From: Siphonodentalium dalli
Taxonomy: Eukaryota; Mollusca; Scaphopoda; Gadilida; Siphonodentaliidae
Length of the DNA: 64,000 nucleotides
Direction of reading: 5' to 3'
Assembly: GCA_032622095.1 (NCBI GenBank)
Contig: CP136069.1
Coordinates: forward strand, 168,880,394 to 168,944,393
Shown: piece after piece, positions 23,701-38,700 of the stretch
Layout of the letters: each line of letters starts with the position of its first letter
Position numbering within the stretch: the first letter of the stretch is position 1
Made by a program: the position numbers and the translations under genes
The notes under the pieces: model-generated
The model's database searches: none
Seen by the model: only the letters and a program-made list of their open reading frames with translations
What the model was told of the DNA's origin: nothing

Positions 23701-26700
23701 TTGGAGACCTCATTCTGCTTAGGCCTCATCTTCTGGGAAGTATCTATAGTATCAAATTTACATTGTTGTTAGTTAAATTTCCCTTCTAGGAAGTTTCTAT
23801 ATCCCCTAATTTGCAGAAGATAAAATTCATAATTGAGGGGCCCAATGGGTGAACATCACCAACTTCAACTGGGGAAATTCAATTTTATTCTATGTCTTCC
23901 ATAGCAGTTGAGGGCCTTATCAGAATGAGGTCCCCAGATGGTGAATTTTGCGTCACTAAATTCACCCTCTGGGGACCTCATTCTGCAAATGACAGACACA
24001 CTATCACACTATTTCAAGGCTTGTTGTATAATACATTGTGTTGCTTGAGGCCAGGCATGCACAATGTAGGAACAGACACGCTTTTTGTGATGCTATCCCG
24101 CACAGCAGGCTAGCATCACCAAATTCACCCTCTGGCGACCTCATTCTGCTTAGGCCTCATCTTCTGGGAAGTATCTATGGTATCAAATTTACATTGTTGT
24201 TAGTTAAATTTCCCTTCTAGGAAGTTTCTATATCCCCTAATTTGCAGAAGATAAAATTCATAAATGAGGTGCCCAATGGGTGAATATCACCAACTTCAAC
24301 TGGGGAACTTAATTTTTATCCTTATCAGATTTGTGAAAATGGGATCACAAAGTCAAATAAGGGGCTGAGCAAGAGACTTAACTATTTCACTACATAGGCA
24401 AGAAAATCGAGAAAAAACTCCAGAGAAAACCTTCAACACTCAGATAACCTGCAGTAAGGTTACTGCAGGTTATCTGAGTGTTGAAGGTTTTCTCTGGAGT
24501 TTTTTCTCGATTTTCTTGCCTTCCTCGCCAACTTCAACACTCAGATATGGCCTCGAGTGTTTTCACTCTCCGATGTCACCAGTGACGCAGCCTAAGCACA
24601 GTGTATTTTCACTCTACGTACACCCCCAACCACTGGGGATGAACAAGAAGGACTTTTAGTCGATTTATTTATTATTTCACTACATAGTAATTCTTAAAAT
24701 ATGTTTGCAAGAACTAGTTGGCTTATATAGAATGGAATGTTCTTCCTTGACTGCAATTCAGATTTCTTTAATGGGGTCACCTGGTCAAATAGGGGCCAAG
24801 CGAAGGACAGTTTCCCTCTTAATATGCTTCCTTCACAAGGACCATCAGGTCTATTTGACTGATATTTATGATATGTATGAAGGGGTCTTTGGTGTCTGGG
24901 ATTCAAATTTATTCAGATGGGGTCACCAGGTTAAATAGGGTGGGACCAGGGACATAACTATATGTCTCTATAGTAATTCTTAAAATGTCTTCTCAAGAGA
25001 GTTCGGACTATTTAGCTTACATATAGTATGGAGGAATCAGGAGGATCCTTTAGTGACTGAGATTCAGATTTGTTAAAATGAGGTCAACCTGTCAAGAAAT
25101 GGCAGGCTATGGGGAGTTAACACTTTTGTGTCTAATAAAATCATCGAAATACCAAATTCATTAAAACATCTACCTCGGAACCACCTGACTGATTGGTCTG
25201 ACATACATGTATTGTGTTTTGGGTCCATGGATAATTGGGCTTCAAACATGTTTAAATGGTTTTAGAAAAAGGCACTTGTGAGATTGGAAATTTCCAACAA
25301 TTGAGAAAGTTTGAGGTGTCGGTTGTGAAATTCCAACCTAAGACTTGGGAGTCTGGATCCCGGTCGGGAGGGGACTTGTTGAGCTGGAGGAGGGGGGTGA
25401 TCAGTAGTGTACAGTTGGCAATTTCAAGGTGGATTTTTACCAAGCTACATACTTGAAGTCTCTCTAGCCACATATCCTGTTTAAATCTACTTCTTTTAAA
25501 GTGATCCCCTGTCCGAAAATTCTTCTATCAATTAATATTGATTTTATTTAGAATTTTCTGGTATAATACATAAAATCAATTGGGACATTTTTAAAACGGA
25601 TCAGGCGATTTCAGATAGAGATAGAGTTCACTCGCTTGCTATGCCCCAATTGTTTCCGCGAGCCTAAAAATGTCCCAATTGATTGTATGTATTATACCAG
25701 AAAATTTGAAATAAAATCAATATTAATTGATAGAAGCATTTCCGGACAGGGATCTTCGATTCATATTTAATATTTCTTACACAGAAAAATGTATAAAACT
25801 TGTTAAAGGAAGAGATAGATCATCTTTAAATCTTACACAGATGGCAATTTTAATATCATATTAGTTTGCCTGGAATTTTATCAAAATAGGATGTAAAATT
25901 TTCCCATGAGATATTGTGAGCAACCAAAAACTGACAGGGAAGATAGGTTGGCGACTACTTAGTGAATGATTTAGCAGCCTTACGTGTTTCGAGGTAAAAA
26001 CATTAACAATGGTAACAAATTTGGATTCTGACAACTAAAATGGCACTATCTGTCTATATTTAACTCTTTGCCAAAGCTTTCGGCAGCCACAGCCTTTATA
26101 ACAAACGGTATAGCAAATTCACATAGTTAGTTCAGTTCAGTTCAGTTGTTGTGGATATCCCTCCTATGTGTGAGGAGCACCCCAAGTTGATGGGTTACAT
26201 TAAAAATCTAGGTAATAAGAGTATAAGTGGAGTAAACACTCCAAAATATGGATATTGGATAATCATTATGTTAAGATATTAGTATTGGATAAAAGTAACT
26301 GGATAAAAATAGATTCTGTCTATTTACAACATATATATCTTTTCTTTTTGTTTTTTTTGTAAGATTGCTATTATAATAGCTAATATACAGATGATCTGTT
26401 TAATTGTTAGATCATAATATGGCTTTTTCATACCTGTACAGCTCGGTATATATTTTGTCATTTATTATACCCCCCTCAACGAAGTTAAGGGGGTATACCG
26501 TCCGTTCGTCTGTGGACACAAATTTGTCCGGTGATTTTCTGTCGTTTTTTGATCAATTTCCATGAAACTTGGCACAGACATCAACCACCATGGGAACCTG
26601 AGCACCTGCTAATGTGACATCTGTCAGACTTTTTTCGGTGGAGTTATCCCCTCTTTTTCGACTTAGAAAATTTCAGTATGCTTGGCTGTCTAATATTGTT

Positions 26701-29700
26701 ATTTTCTATAACTATTGTTGGTAGTATTTCTACTATCTTTTGTATATATTTGTCTCTTTATACCCCCCGCAACGAAGTGGGGGGGGGGGTATACTGGAGT
26801 CAGCTTGTTCGTCCGTCCGTCGTCCGTCCGTGGACACAAATTTGTCTGCAGTTTTTCTCAGTCGTTTTTTTATCAATTTCCGCGAAACTTGGCACAGACA
26901 TCAACCACCATGGGAACCTGTGCACCTGCGATTATGGTGTCTGTCGGAGTTTTGGTGGAGTTATCCCCCCTTTTTCGACTTAGAAAATTTTCACAACATG
27001 TATACTTTTGTCCGAGCTTTTATTCCTACATTTTTTGGTAAAATTTTTTAAAACGTGGCACAGATATTTAGTACCATGGGAACTTGTGCACCTGCGATTG
27101 TGACGTCTGTCCGACATTTTTTGGTGGAGTTATCCCCCTTTTTTGACTTGGAAAGTTTTTTGCAACATGCATAATTTTGTCCGAGCTTTTATTCCTACAT
27201 TTTTCGGTCCATGTTTTTTAATCTTGGCACTGTTATTTAGTACCATGGGAACCTGTGCACCTGTGATTATGAAGTCTGTCCGACATTTTTTGTGTGGTGA
27301 TATTCCCCTTTTTCGACTTAGAAATTTTTTCGCAACATACATAATTTTGTCCAAGCTTTTATTCCTACATTTTTCGGTCAATAGGTTTAAGATTAGGGTT
27401 ATGGTTGTACACCTGTAATGGGAACTGTTATTTTCTTATTTTAACTAAATGTTTACTGACATGTGAAACATCTTAGTATTTTAAAAACAGGGAGGTATCC
27501 GTAGTCCCATTGGGACAGTCACACCTCTAGTTGGGATTTGGTTTTCGGACAGTTTGCTATGAAGTGATATCTATCGTCATTGTCATCATTACACATTGGA
27601 CATAAGGCATCTGTCAGATTTTGCCTGAATTTACTTGAGGTTCAGAGCTTTCGAAAATTTCTTTTTCTTTTTTAGTTTTGCTTCTCTGTATTCCCAAATT
27701 GGCAGATGACACAATGCATGATCGAGGTGCCCAATGGGTGCACACTACCATCTTCACCAACAGGGAAATTAAATCTTTGTCTTGCTCTCCCGTAGCTGAT
27801 GAGACCATGCATAATGAGGACCCCAGAGGATGAATTTGGTGATGCTCACCTGCTGTGCTGGGTAGCATCACTAAATTCACTCTCTGGGGACCTCATTCTG
27901 CAAATGTCCTGCACCATATTTTGAGGCCTGATTAGAGCATATACTAAATATCTCATAGGACACTATTAAAGTTTTTTTTATTCTATTGTAGGCATTTGTG
28001 AAACGGTCGGAACAATTTCCATCATTCTTCCATGATGTGCTGCATGCAGTTTTACAGAAAGGGGACATAACTCTAAAGGAGCAGTCACAACTGATAATAT
28101 TTATCATTCATTGTTTTAACAGCTTGGTGAGTAATTCATTCTGTTCACGTCTAAAAGCTTCTAATATAATTCATTTACCACCCACATTTCAAATTATTGC
28201 TATATTTTCAATTCTTCTCCACCAATTTTGAACCACTCCTTTGCTCAATTTTCCTCAGTTGTTTCATTGGGATAATTTGTCAAGAATTTCATGTAAATAT
28301 AATTGTTACATACCCAGTCTCTATTAACTACAGACCCGCATATAAACAGTGGGTCTGATTACTTATCGTAGACCTTCTATTTCCCGAAATGCTGGATTCG
28401 ATGTTAGTAGTGCCAATTAGAACTCACTATTAGTAGCCCCAAGATAGAAGTGTCCAAACGAAGTGATTAACTTAAAGTGGTGTGGCGTAATTTGGGCAGT
28501 CCTGCACGCTTTGAAGAAATGACATTACGACGAAATAACGATGCACTCAATATGTCAGTATGATTATGAGCATATGTTTATGCAGACCGCTACATGCCCA
28601 TTGTTTTATTCTATGAAATGGAAGCCTGTGTAAAGTTCGTTGTCGGGCTCTGAGCCGCTCTCTCTGGAGACACATGACATAATTAATTCTAATGGCAATT
28701 TATAGAATTAACCCTTTACCCAACAGAAGGGCCCTGTGCCAATGCATTCTCTTATATATGCGAGTCGACCATAGGTCGCCTCGCATATATAAGAGAATGC
28801 ATTGGCTTAACACATTAAAAATTATAAAATTGTTAAAGAATGTAAGAAAAAATGGTAAAAAGTGTTAAAAAAAAGATTTTTTTTAGGCCAATGCATTCTC
28901 TTATATATGCGAGGCGACCTATGCATTGGCACAGGGTATAACTGTAACTATCACAATGTGGTCAAGGAGCCGGTTCCAATGATATCCATATTTGTATGGT
29001 TCTATTGAGACAGACCGAAGATATTTTAGGCTGTTGAAGCTTTATTTGGCCGGTTTGTTGGGTAAAGGGTTAAAAAGTTAGTCATTTCAAAATCATAGCA
29101 AAAACAAGGAGTGTTGATTGGGTAACTCTAAACTATATCACTTTTGTTTTTGTTTGGGATATGTAATAAATATAGACTATCCCATCAATCTCTACTCTGG
29201 CTACGCACATAGAGATCATGTTCCACAAGTTCAAAACCTGGGAACTATTTTAAAGATCTGACAGGGAACTTTATATCATTGATGCTGGTAGTATATTTCT
29301 TAGTCAATACATGTTTCTTAATAATGTACTTCACAGAATGTGAAGGTCTCAGCTTAAGATTGCATGATTAGATGACTTTTATGCCAATTTTGCTTTGCGG
29401 TTCTTACAATCATGGTTTTTTCTAACATTGATTGTGAAACCGCCTTTTAACTCTTTCATGACTAGAGCTGCGCCTGTGCAGCATTAAAGATCCTGTGCCA
29501 GTGCATTCTCTTATATATGCGATTCTCCCATAGTGAGCCTCGCATATATAAGAGAATGCACTGCTTATAAGGTCAAGGTAAAGATTGTTAGGCCAATGTA
29601 TTATCTTATATATGTGAGGCTCGCTATGGGAGACTTCCATATATAAGAAAATGGATTTGCACAGGGTTCTCGCAAAATTTCAGGAAGTGTTAAATCGTGC

Positions 29701-32700
29701 AATCTTGTCAGAACATCAAAAAGTTCCCATGTTTTGAATTGTTGGAGTATGATCTCTACGTTTATATGCCAATTCATGGCATGATCCAGTAATAATTATA
29801 GAGCTATGCTCGTGTTCATTTGGGTTTGAGATTACCGCACTCGACCAAATGGGGTAATGATACCACTCCAGCCCACGTGATATCCTTCCACCATTCACAC
29901 TTCTGCGATAATCACTAAAACCAAAACAACATGAGCATGGCCCTATGTTTATTGCCAGAAATTCATTGCGTCACTTGCTATATATTAAATTTAATAAAAA
30001 TGAACAGAATGGAGCTATTAAAGTGATGTGAAACACTTCGTTAGGGTGATCAAATAGAGATGGAGAATAATCTTGCTCAAAGTTGTTATTTTTTACGAAT
30101 ATTAATTCAAATTGAAAACACACATCGCCATTCTTATCTATTTATTAAATGCAGTGACTCAAGATGGTGAAATCATTTGCGTTAGTTTATTGATGATAGT
30201 TGCGTCCCGAATCGAGATGTAAATATTTACAATTGAGCATAGTTCAGATGATGTTTTCAGTGGAATGGTATGATCGATTTCTTTGAGATTTTCGGCGATT
30301 TTAGTAGAATACTACATTCCTCCAGTTGACATGCCTGAGTATAACAGTATGTCTTTAATAACAAATTACATAGAGAATAATCACATGTTTGAACTGGTGA
30401 TGTGGACTAATCATGAGAGGCAGTGACGTTGTACAAATACGAGAGTGTGAGTGTTTTACAAAATAGTCCCTGCCTCTCATGAATTATTTCACTTCATCAG
30501 TTCAGTCAAGTGATTGATTTTTCTGTTTATTATATTTCACTATAAACATCTGATTTACCAGAAATCCAAATAATACCACCATTACACCTATGAAGCATAA
30601 ATTGTTATAGCGCTTATGAATACGTAAGGCGCTAGTTAAAGTGACATAAATCACTAATGAAATTCTCATTTATATTTAGAAATCAAGGTAAATCACACAT
30701 AGGAATGTAATAAATATAAAGTAATCTATTGGTTCCGAGAATTATGTGAAATAATTCACGAGATGCGAGTTACGTCGGTAAGAAATGGCGCGAGTGAGTT
30801 TCTTACCTAAACATCTCTCGTATTGATTGAATTATTTAACGTAATTCTCTGAACTAATTGAACACTCTGTTTATTACACTTCTGCATCAATTTGGTTCCC
30901 CAAATATGATTAAAACAGCCGGAATTAATGCATAAAATTTTTGATGTGGTGAAAGATCAACCATAAAAAATTCAATCCAGATCAGTAAGCAACGTAACGT
31001 CAATGACATCACAAGAAATGATATAATTCACTGGTGACATTACCATTTTTAACTACTAGTGTTTTCAATGGAAATCGCACATAGGAGTGTAATAAAAAGT
31101 AGAATCCACTTTAGGGGACTTGCTATCCTTTCCTGAGCATTCTTAATGATTACTGAATGGATCAAGCAGCTAATCCATTCAGATATAAATTTCTTATTCA
31201 AAAGTCCATGTCTGTATTTATTATGCCCCCGATCTCCGATGGAGATTTGGGGGTATATAGTGGAGCCCTCCGTCCGTCCGTCCTTCCGTCCGTCCTTCCG
31301 TCCGTCCTTCCGTCTGTACGTCCTTTCTTCCGTCCGTCCTTATGAACGTTTCAACTCATAACTTTGGTTTCGCTAACTCAATTCAGTTGATCTTTGGTAT
31401 GCTAATAGAACAGCCGGGGGGACAAGATTTCCTCATAACTGCGGTTTCGTCCGCCCATTTTTTCCAGAGTTACGCCCCTTTTTGGACTTAGAAAATTCAG
31501 TTTTCTGTGGCATACGAACGTTTCAACTCATAACTTTGGTTTCGCTAATTCAATTCAGTTGATCTTTGGTATGCCAATAGACCAGCCGGGGGGACAAGAT
31601 TTCCCCATAGCCGTGGTTTCGTCCGCCCATTGTTTCCAGAGTTACGCCCCTTTTTGGACTTAGAAAATTCAGGTTTTCTGCTACTTTTTTTGGTTTCCAG
31701 ATAATAACTTGATTTTGGATTGTTTATTTGCAAAACCCGTTTTTTTGTGTATTACCAATATCGCAATACAGGTCAAGGTAAAATTTCGGTTCAATCGGAT
31801 AATTTTTCTGAGAGTTATGACCCTTTTTCGACTTAAAGTTTTTTTTTATAGAAAATTCAGTTTTCCTTCTATTTTTGTGGCACCAGACCAAATTTGAAGC
31901 TAATATAGAACAACATGTGGTGCCATTTAATAAGTATTTGCACAAAAATAAGAAAATTCCTCTCTGATTGTACAGTCGGGGGCGTTACCTCCGCCCATCG
32001 GTGCACTTGTTGTATATACAATGTTCACCTTTCACTCTTGATATCACAAATATAACGTATTTACAGGAAGTTGACCTGATTCGGGAGCAGGTTCAAAGGC
32101 TTGTCTCTCTGCCGATATGGGGAAACTTGCTGCCAGTAAGTATTTCAGAGGGTTAACCTCTTCATTGTTGAATGACCTGAATGACGTTGCATGTTGGATT
32201 GTTTTCATTATGGTCATTTTGCAGTCGAGCAAAAGGAAAATGTCATGAAAATCCTGAAACTGTCTCAATGCATATATTATAATCTCATATATATTTTGAA
32301 GACCTCTGTTTGTCTGTCTGTCTGTCTGTATGTCTGTCTGTCTGTATGTCATTTATACAAATCTACGATTCTCGACCGATCGGGACGAAACTTGGTACGT
32401 GTGTGTAGTTTGACCAGGCGGTGGACGCTGTCGTATTGGCGAGCCTGTGCGGCGCCCGCTTCGCGCATGCCCAGACGAGATCTCGGAAACGGGTGGAGCT
32501 ATCAACTTGAAATTTGGTATGTGAATGTATCTTGCCCCGGATACGAATTTTATCGGGTCGCCGAGCCCGTGGGACGCCAGCTTCGCGCATGCGCAGACCA
32601 GATCTCGGAAACGGGTAGAGCTATCGACTTGAAATTTGGTTTTTGAATAGCCCGGACAACGTCGGGCTGGGTAGAGCTATCGACTTGAAATTTGGGTTTT

Positions 32701-35700
32701 TAATAGCCCGGACAACGTCAGGCTCATCGGCTAGTATAATATAATATAATAATAATATATTCATACCAAATCATCAAGCATGTAATCATTCCAAATCCTC
32801 AAGCATTTATACAATGTTCCAAAATAAAGCCTGAGTTTAGTGCGCCTGTCATTTGCAGAATGAGGTCCCCAGTGGGTGAATTTAGTGATTACATCCTGCA
32901 CAGCAGGCTAGCATCACCAAATTTACCCTCAGGGGACCTCATTCTGCATGGCCTCATCTGCTATAGGAGACAAATATTCCTATTGAAGTTCCAAAATGTT
33001 GAATATTGTGATGTACACCTATTGGGAACCTCGATTATGCAATGTGCTGTCTGCCAATTTGGGGATATAGAGTGATATCTATGGGAAGAAGTTTCTATAG
33101 AAAAGAAACTTTCCAGAGAAGATGAGGCTTAAGCAGAATGAAGTAACCAGAGGGTAAATTTAATGATGCTAGGCCGCTATGCAGGATAGCGTCACTAATT
33201 CACCCTCTGGGGACCTCATTCTGCAAATGACAGACACACTAAACTCAGGCTTGTTCAAAATAAAAAAATGTTTAAACATGAAAATTAACATTGACTCATG
33301 ATGAGTGCAGTTTTGTTGAGTGTCAATATTTAAATGGATTCTCTCATTCAGTTATAAAAGTATACTTTGGAATTGTCAGTTATTCATTTGGAGGTATTTT
33401 CAGGTAATAAAATCAGATGACAGACAGACAAAAAGCTAATACAGGTGCAGATGGATTCATTATCTTTGGTGTGAAATGTGACAAATGTCCGAACAAACAT
33501 TGCTGAACTTATTATCTCAATATTTCTTACGGGATAACTATTCATTAATCAGGGACCAGCCTAGGGGGCGACGTGGGCGAAATAGTCGCCCTGTGTGGCC
33601 GCAAGTCTCCCTGAAATGACATCAGGGAGAAGTGGATGTCTCCCTAAAAAAAAAAAAATTTAATCTCCCTGAAGAATTGGTGACTGGATGATCTACTGCT
33701 CAGCTTAACACTTCCAGTTTATCCTCACCCATGTAGAAAATCTATTGTGGACAATTATAACAGCTAAAACAATCAGTTCTAATGAATAGTTACTAGCGAC
33801 AAATAGTCGCACTAACGCTCCACTTCTCCCTGGTAAGCCCTCACTTCTCCTTATTTTTCCAAGAGGGAGAAGTCACTTCTCCCTATATTTTGACCCTAGG
33901 CTGGTCCCTGTCATTAATGAACATTTAGTATTGAAAGGGTTGATAACCATCTGATGTGTATTGTAGTAAAATTATAATATGCAAAGCACATATAATGACC
34001 CCACCATTGGGTTTGAAGGAAAATTATCTTAGGAACAATTGGGTAAATACTCATAAGCTTGTAAGACTTGTTTACATCTTATCCAAATAATCCTGTTATG
34101 TTGAATCGCCCAGAACCCTGGTCTTTGTACAAATTTTATTATTTTTTTATGGATAATTTTTCATGTTAACAGGGCAGAAGAGATCAACTGTTCAAAGCTA
34201 ATCCAAAATACAAGAAATTCTTCAACTTAATCAAGAAAAATGACAGTAAACTTGACGAAAAACAGAGAGAAAAAGTCATGTTTGAAAGAGAATTTCTCAC
34301 AAAGTTGATTGAGAAATACTTTGAAACATTAAGTTCCGTTAAAGAGAAAGGTTGGTAGTCATTGAATTAAACCAATTTGGCCATAGATTTCTGATCTTGC
34401 CTTTAAACTCCTCTGTAATCTTGTGTTTTTTCATCAAATCGAACCCCAAATTGAATCAGGGGCAAGATTTTACATTGAATCAAATCACCATAATTGAAAG
34501 TTCAGAGACATCATTTGAATCAACAATTTGTTTTATATACTCAGGGGATTATAGGAAATATCATGAGTAAATATTTGACTAGAAAATTTCAGTGACAAGG
34601 AAGTGCTTGGGAAAACAGAATTTTAATTTATTTGGCCTGAATTTATATTTGTATATAATCTGTATGAATGAGTTATGAATAAAACATAATCATAGTCATA
34701 TTTTAAAACATATTAAAGCATTGTGCAATATTAAATTTTGGACCCTGTCTAACAATCATTATTTTACTTATTACAGAAAAACCTGCCAAAAATGTTATAT
34801 TCTTTTGTGAGCGTTTCCTCGAACTGATGATAGATATTGAGGCTCAGCTACCAACACGACGGTTCTTCAACGCTGTAATGGATGATGCTCATGTTGTGGT
34901 GAAGAGTGAGTTGTCCAGTCTTAGTAAGAAAGATGAGGGGAAATTATTCAGTCAGGTGAGAAAAACAAAACTACATGCCAAAGGAAAATTCAACAAATGG
35001 CCATTCAAGGTATGGAAAGTTCTTGAATTGCCATGCATGCCTTAACCCTTTCATGACGGGAACTGCGCTGGTGCAGCATTAAAGATCCTGTACCAGTGCA
35101 TTCTCTTATATATGCTAGTCTCCAATAGGGAGACTCGCATATATAAGAGAATGCATTGGCACAGGGTTTTCGCTAAATTGCAAGGGGACTTTTGAATAGC
35201 CATGAAACACTAAACGTATATAACATAGCTGTTTATTGATGGATTCTGACTATTTTTTGTATGTGAGTTTATTGTCACATGCGACAGCTGCACAGAGAAA
35301 AAAACATGATGAGCATAATTGATGCGCAACCCTTGTTAGTACTGACCTGTGGGAACCTTGACTGTGCATAGTTTGTTATGTAATAGATAAAACACGAGGC
35401 TGAATTGGATCGTTGGGAGAGACCACGCCGTTGAGGCCCGTAGGGCCGAAACGGCGTGGTCTCTCACAACGAGCCAATTTAGCCGAGTGTTTTATCTTAC
35501 TTAAATCATTTACACCTTTAAGATCAACAAGCCACATACTAGAATCGACACGGTATATACGTCTTCAAATAGCCAATACATTGTGTTATTTATCGATGCC
35601 ACAACAGGGTGTGAGTTGATTGAGTTTACACTCAGTAACGGCCGTGGTCAATGCTCAATTCACGACATGCGCTTTGTGATTAGTGAACTGCTATACCAGA

Positions 35701-38700
35701 AGCACGTGAACACTATATGAGTGATTTGAGTCACATGCACAAGCTGATTTTATTGCCACTAAATTGATTTCAGTTTGCCGAATGGTTTTATATTGCATGT
35801 AGTCAAAATGTCTGACGATGATGATAGTATCTTTATAACGCAAAACACATTTTCTGTCGAACAAAAGGACGATAGCGATGACGATATATTTAGCCAGATA
35901 CTAGATATGGAGGTGAGCTGTCGACCAACATTCTCAATTGGCACAGCGCTAATGTGGAGGCCCAGAAATTCAAACTGTTTCTTCAAAAAGGGGATATGAA
36001 ACTCGACCAACAATTCTAATGGATTTATATACATTTCTGCATGTGTTTCATGTTTAAAAGTACCATATAAATTTGATGTTCTGCATAACCCTTTCTTGTT
36101 TTACATTTGTATATTTAAAACACCCCGCCCATAGCAGATCCAAACAAACATTATTTCAGGAACCACAGCGACCTACATGATACTTGAATTCACCAAAGCG
36201 TCTGATTTTGAGTCTGAACAATTGGATACTTGTAATATCCAACTGTTGGATATCCAGGATATCCAATTGTCACACCCAAAGATCCAACGCTTGGGTCAAT
36301 TAAACATTGCGACAGCGTGCACATTGTGTATATTTGTCAGGATAAACACCTGTTAAAGACAATGGATGACGTCACGTAAATGGTTTAAAAATCATTATAT
36401 ACTCCATATATTAGGCTTTTGAGAAAGCTTTCAATGTCTACACTGGATGAATGGTTTCGCAAATTTAATTACATTATTACATTATTTAAATGATGAATGA
36501 ATAAACTTCCCGCCATGGTACTAACACTGAGTGAATAGTTCTTCATATTTCATTCTGTGGTCCACCTGTGGCCCCAGGTGAACATGAGGCATATGTTTAT
36601 AGTCTTCATACATAAAGATTTGGGACATGCTCCATTTCTGGGGATATACTCCATGTCACAACATGGAGTAAAGAATAGGACCACAGTAGTCCTGTCTGAA
36701 TAGAAGTCTTCTAAAAGTAGAGGAGTAATAAATGAACACTGTAGCCTGAATTTAGGTCTCCTTTTGTGTCACAATAGGACCATATATAGCTGTTGAAAGT
36801 GACGTTAGTCCCCAATTAATTAATTAACAAACTAACTTCATTTTATGTTTCTAAATTTTTATATTTGCCAAGGTGGACAGGGTCGAATATTTCACCAACT
36901 GCTCTTTTTGATTGTATTTGTTCTATTAAAGGTACAGATGGCCTTCACATTGGGTATTGGTGTAAAAAAAAGTCACATCTGTTAAAACAGCCATAAACAG
37001 AAAGAATATTAAAATATAGACAGATTTTGTTCTTATACCAATCATAAATATCACTTAAATAGCATGTTATTGTCAAGATCACATGCCTTGTATTAAACAA
37101 AGGCCATATTTTGATACAGTACAGTAAAGAGTGTGCAATACAGATGGCCTTCACATTGGGTATTGCTGTTAAAAATGTCACATCTGTTAAAACAGCCATA
37201 AACAGAAAGAATATTAAAATATAAAATTACCTTGTTCTTATACCAATCATAAATATCACATAAATAGCATGTTATTGTCAAGATCGCATGCCTTGTAGTA
37301 ACAAGTGCAGAAGGATTCCTATCCATTGGTGGGAAATGTTCAGATAATATGTTCAATCAGAACTTACCGCTATACTTAAAGTAATTGACCACCAATAACG
37401 TGGTGTCACCCCGTTAATATGGCGGTACTATACCGCGGTATCCTCCAATACCGCGGTACTGATACCGCTTGTTAACGCGAACAAGTATGTGTGAGTAAAT
37501 ACCTCCCCTCATAGAGTTCCATGAAAATCACTGCGGTATTCAACAAAATTAATGCGGTGCCCGCTAAAAGACCGCGGTATCATTATCGCCCAATACCGTA
37601 ACTCCACCGCCATGACCGTCTCGATACCGCTACCGTTTATTACCGGTATCACCGCGGTCATGACCGGGGTATCACCCCGTTTTTCTGGTCAATTACTTTG
37701 AGAATAGCGGTAGGACAGAAACGGTTATAAAAAAATATTTGATTCTATAAGTCGTCATCTACTTCAGTTGCTTGAGATGTTGCGGCTGTATGGAGATTTT
37801 GAAATTGACGAGAGGACAGGAGAAGCTCTTACAGTACACAACAGGATAGATATCCACTATAACAGAGTGTTAGCTCTACAGGTACGAACACTATCTCTTA
37901 CAGTACACAACAGGATAGATATCCACTATAACAGAGTGTTAGCTCTACAGGTACGAACACTATCTCTTACAGTACACAACAGGATAGATATCCACTATAA
38001 CAGAGTGTTAGCTCTACAGGTACGAACACTATCTCTTACAGTACACAACAGGATAGATATCCACTATAACAGAGTGTTAGCTCTACAGGTACGAACACTA
38101 TCTCTTACAGTACACAACAGGATAGATATCCACTATAACAGAGTGTTAGCTCTACAGGTACGAACACTATCTCTTACAGTACACAACAGGATAGATATCC
38201 ACTATAACAGAGTGTTAGCTCTACAGGTACGAACACTATCTCTTACAGTACACAACAGGATAGATATCCACTATAACAGAGTCTTAGCTCTACAGGTACG
38301 AACACTATCTCTTACAGTACACAACAGGATAGATATCCACTATAACAGAGTGTTAGCTCTACAGGTACGAACACTATCTCTTACAGTACACAACAGGATA
38401 GATATCCACTATAACAGAGTCTTAGCTCTACAGGTACGAACACTATCTCTTACAGTACACAACAGGATAGATATCCACTATAACAGAGTTTTAGCTCTAC
38501 AGGTACGAACACTATCTCTTACAGTACACAACAGGATAGATATCCACTATAACAGAGTGTTAGCTCTACAGGTACGAACACTATCTCTTACAGTACACAA
38601 CAGGATAGATATCCACTATAACAGAGTCTTAGCTCTACAGGTACGAACACTATCTCTTACAGTACACAACAGGATAGATATCCACTATAACAGAGTCTTA

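Noticed and set aside
26678-27051. Overlapping ~100-residue ORFs
   Set aside because: Three frames of the same G/C-run-containing dispersed repeat; no conserved protein feature.
31146-31361. Pro/Ser/Val-rich small protein ORFs
   Set aside because: They are translations of the CCGT/CCTT microsatellite within a dispersed repeat.
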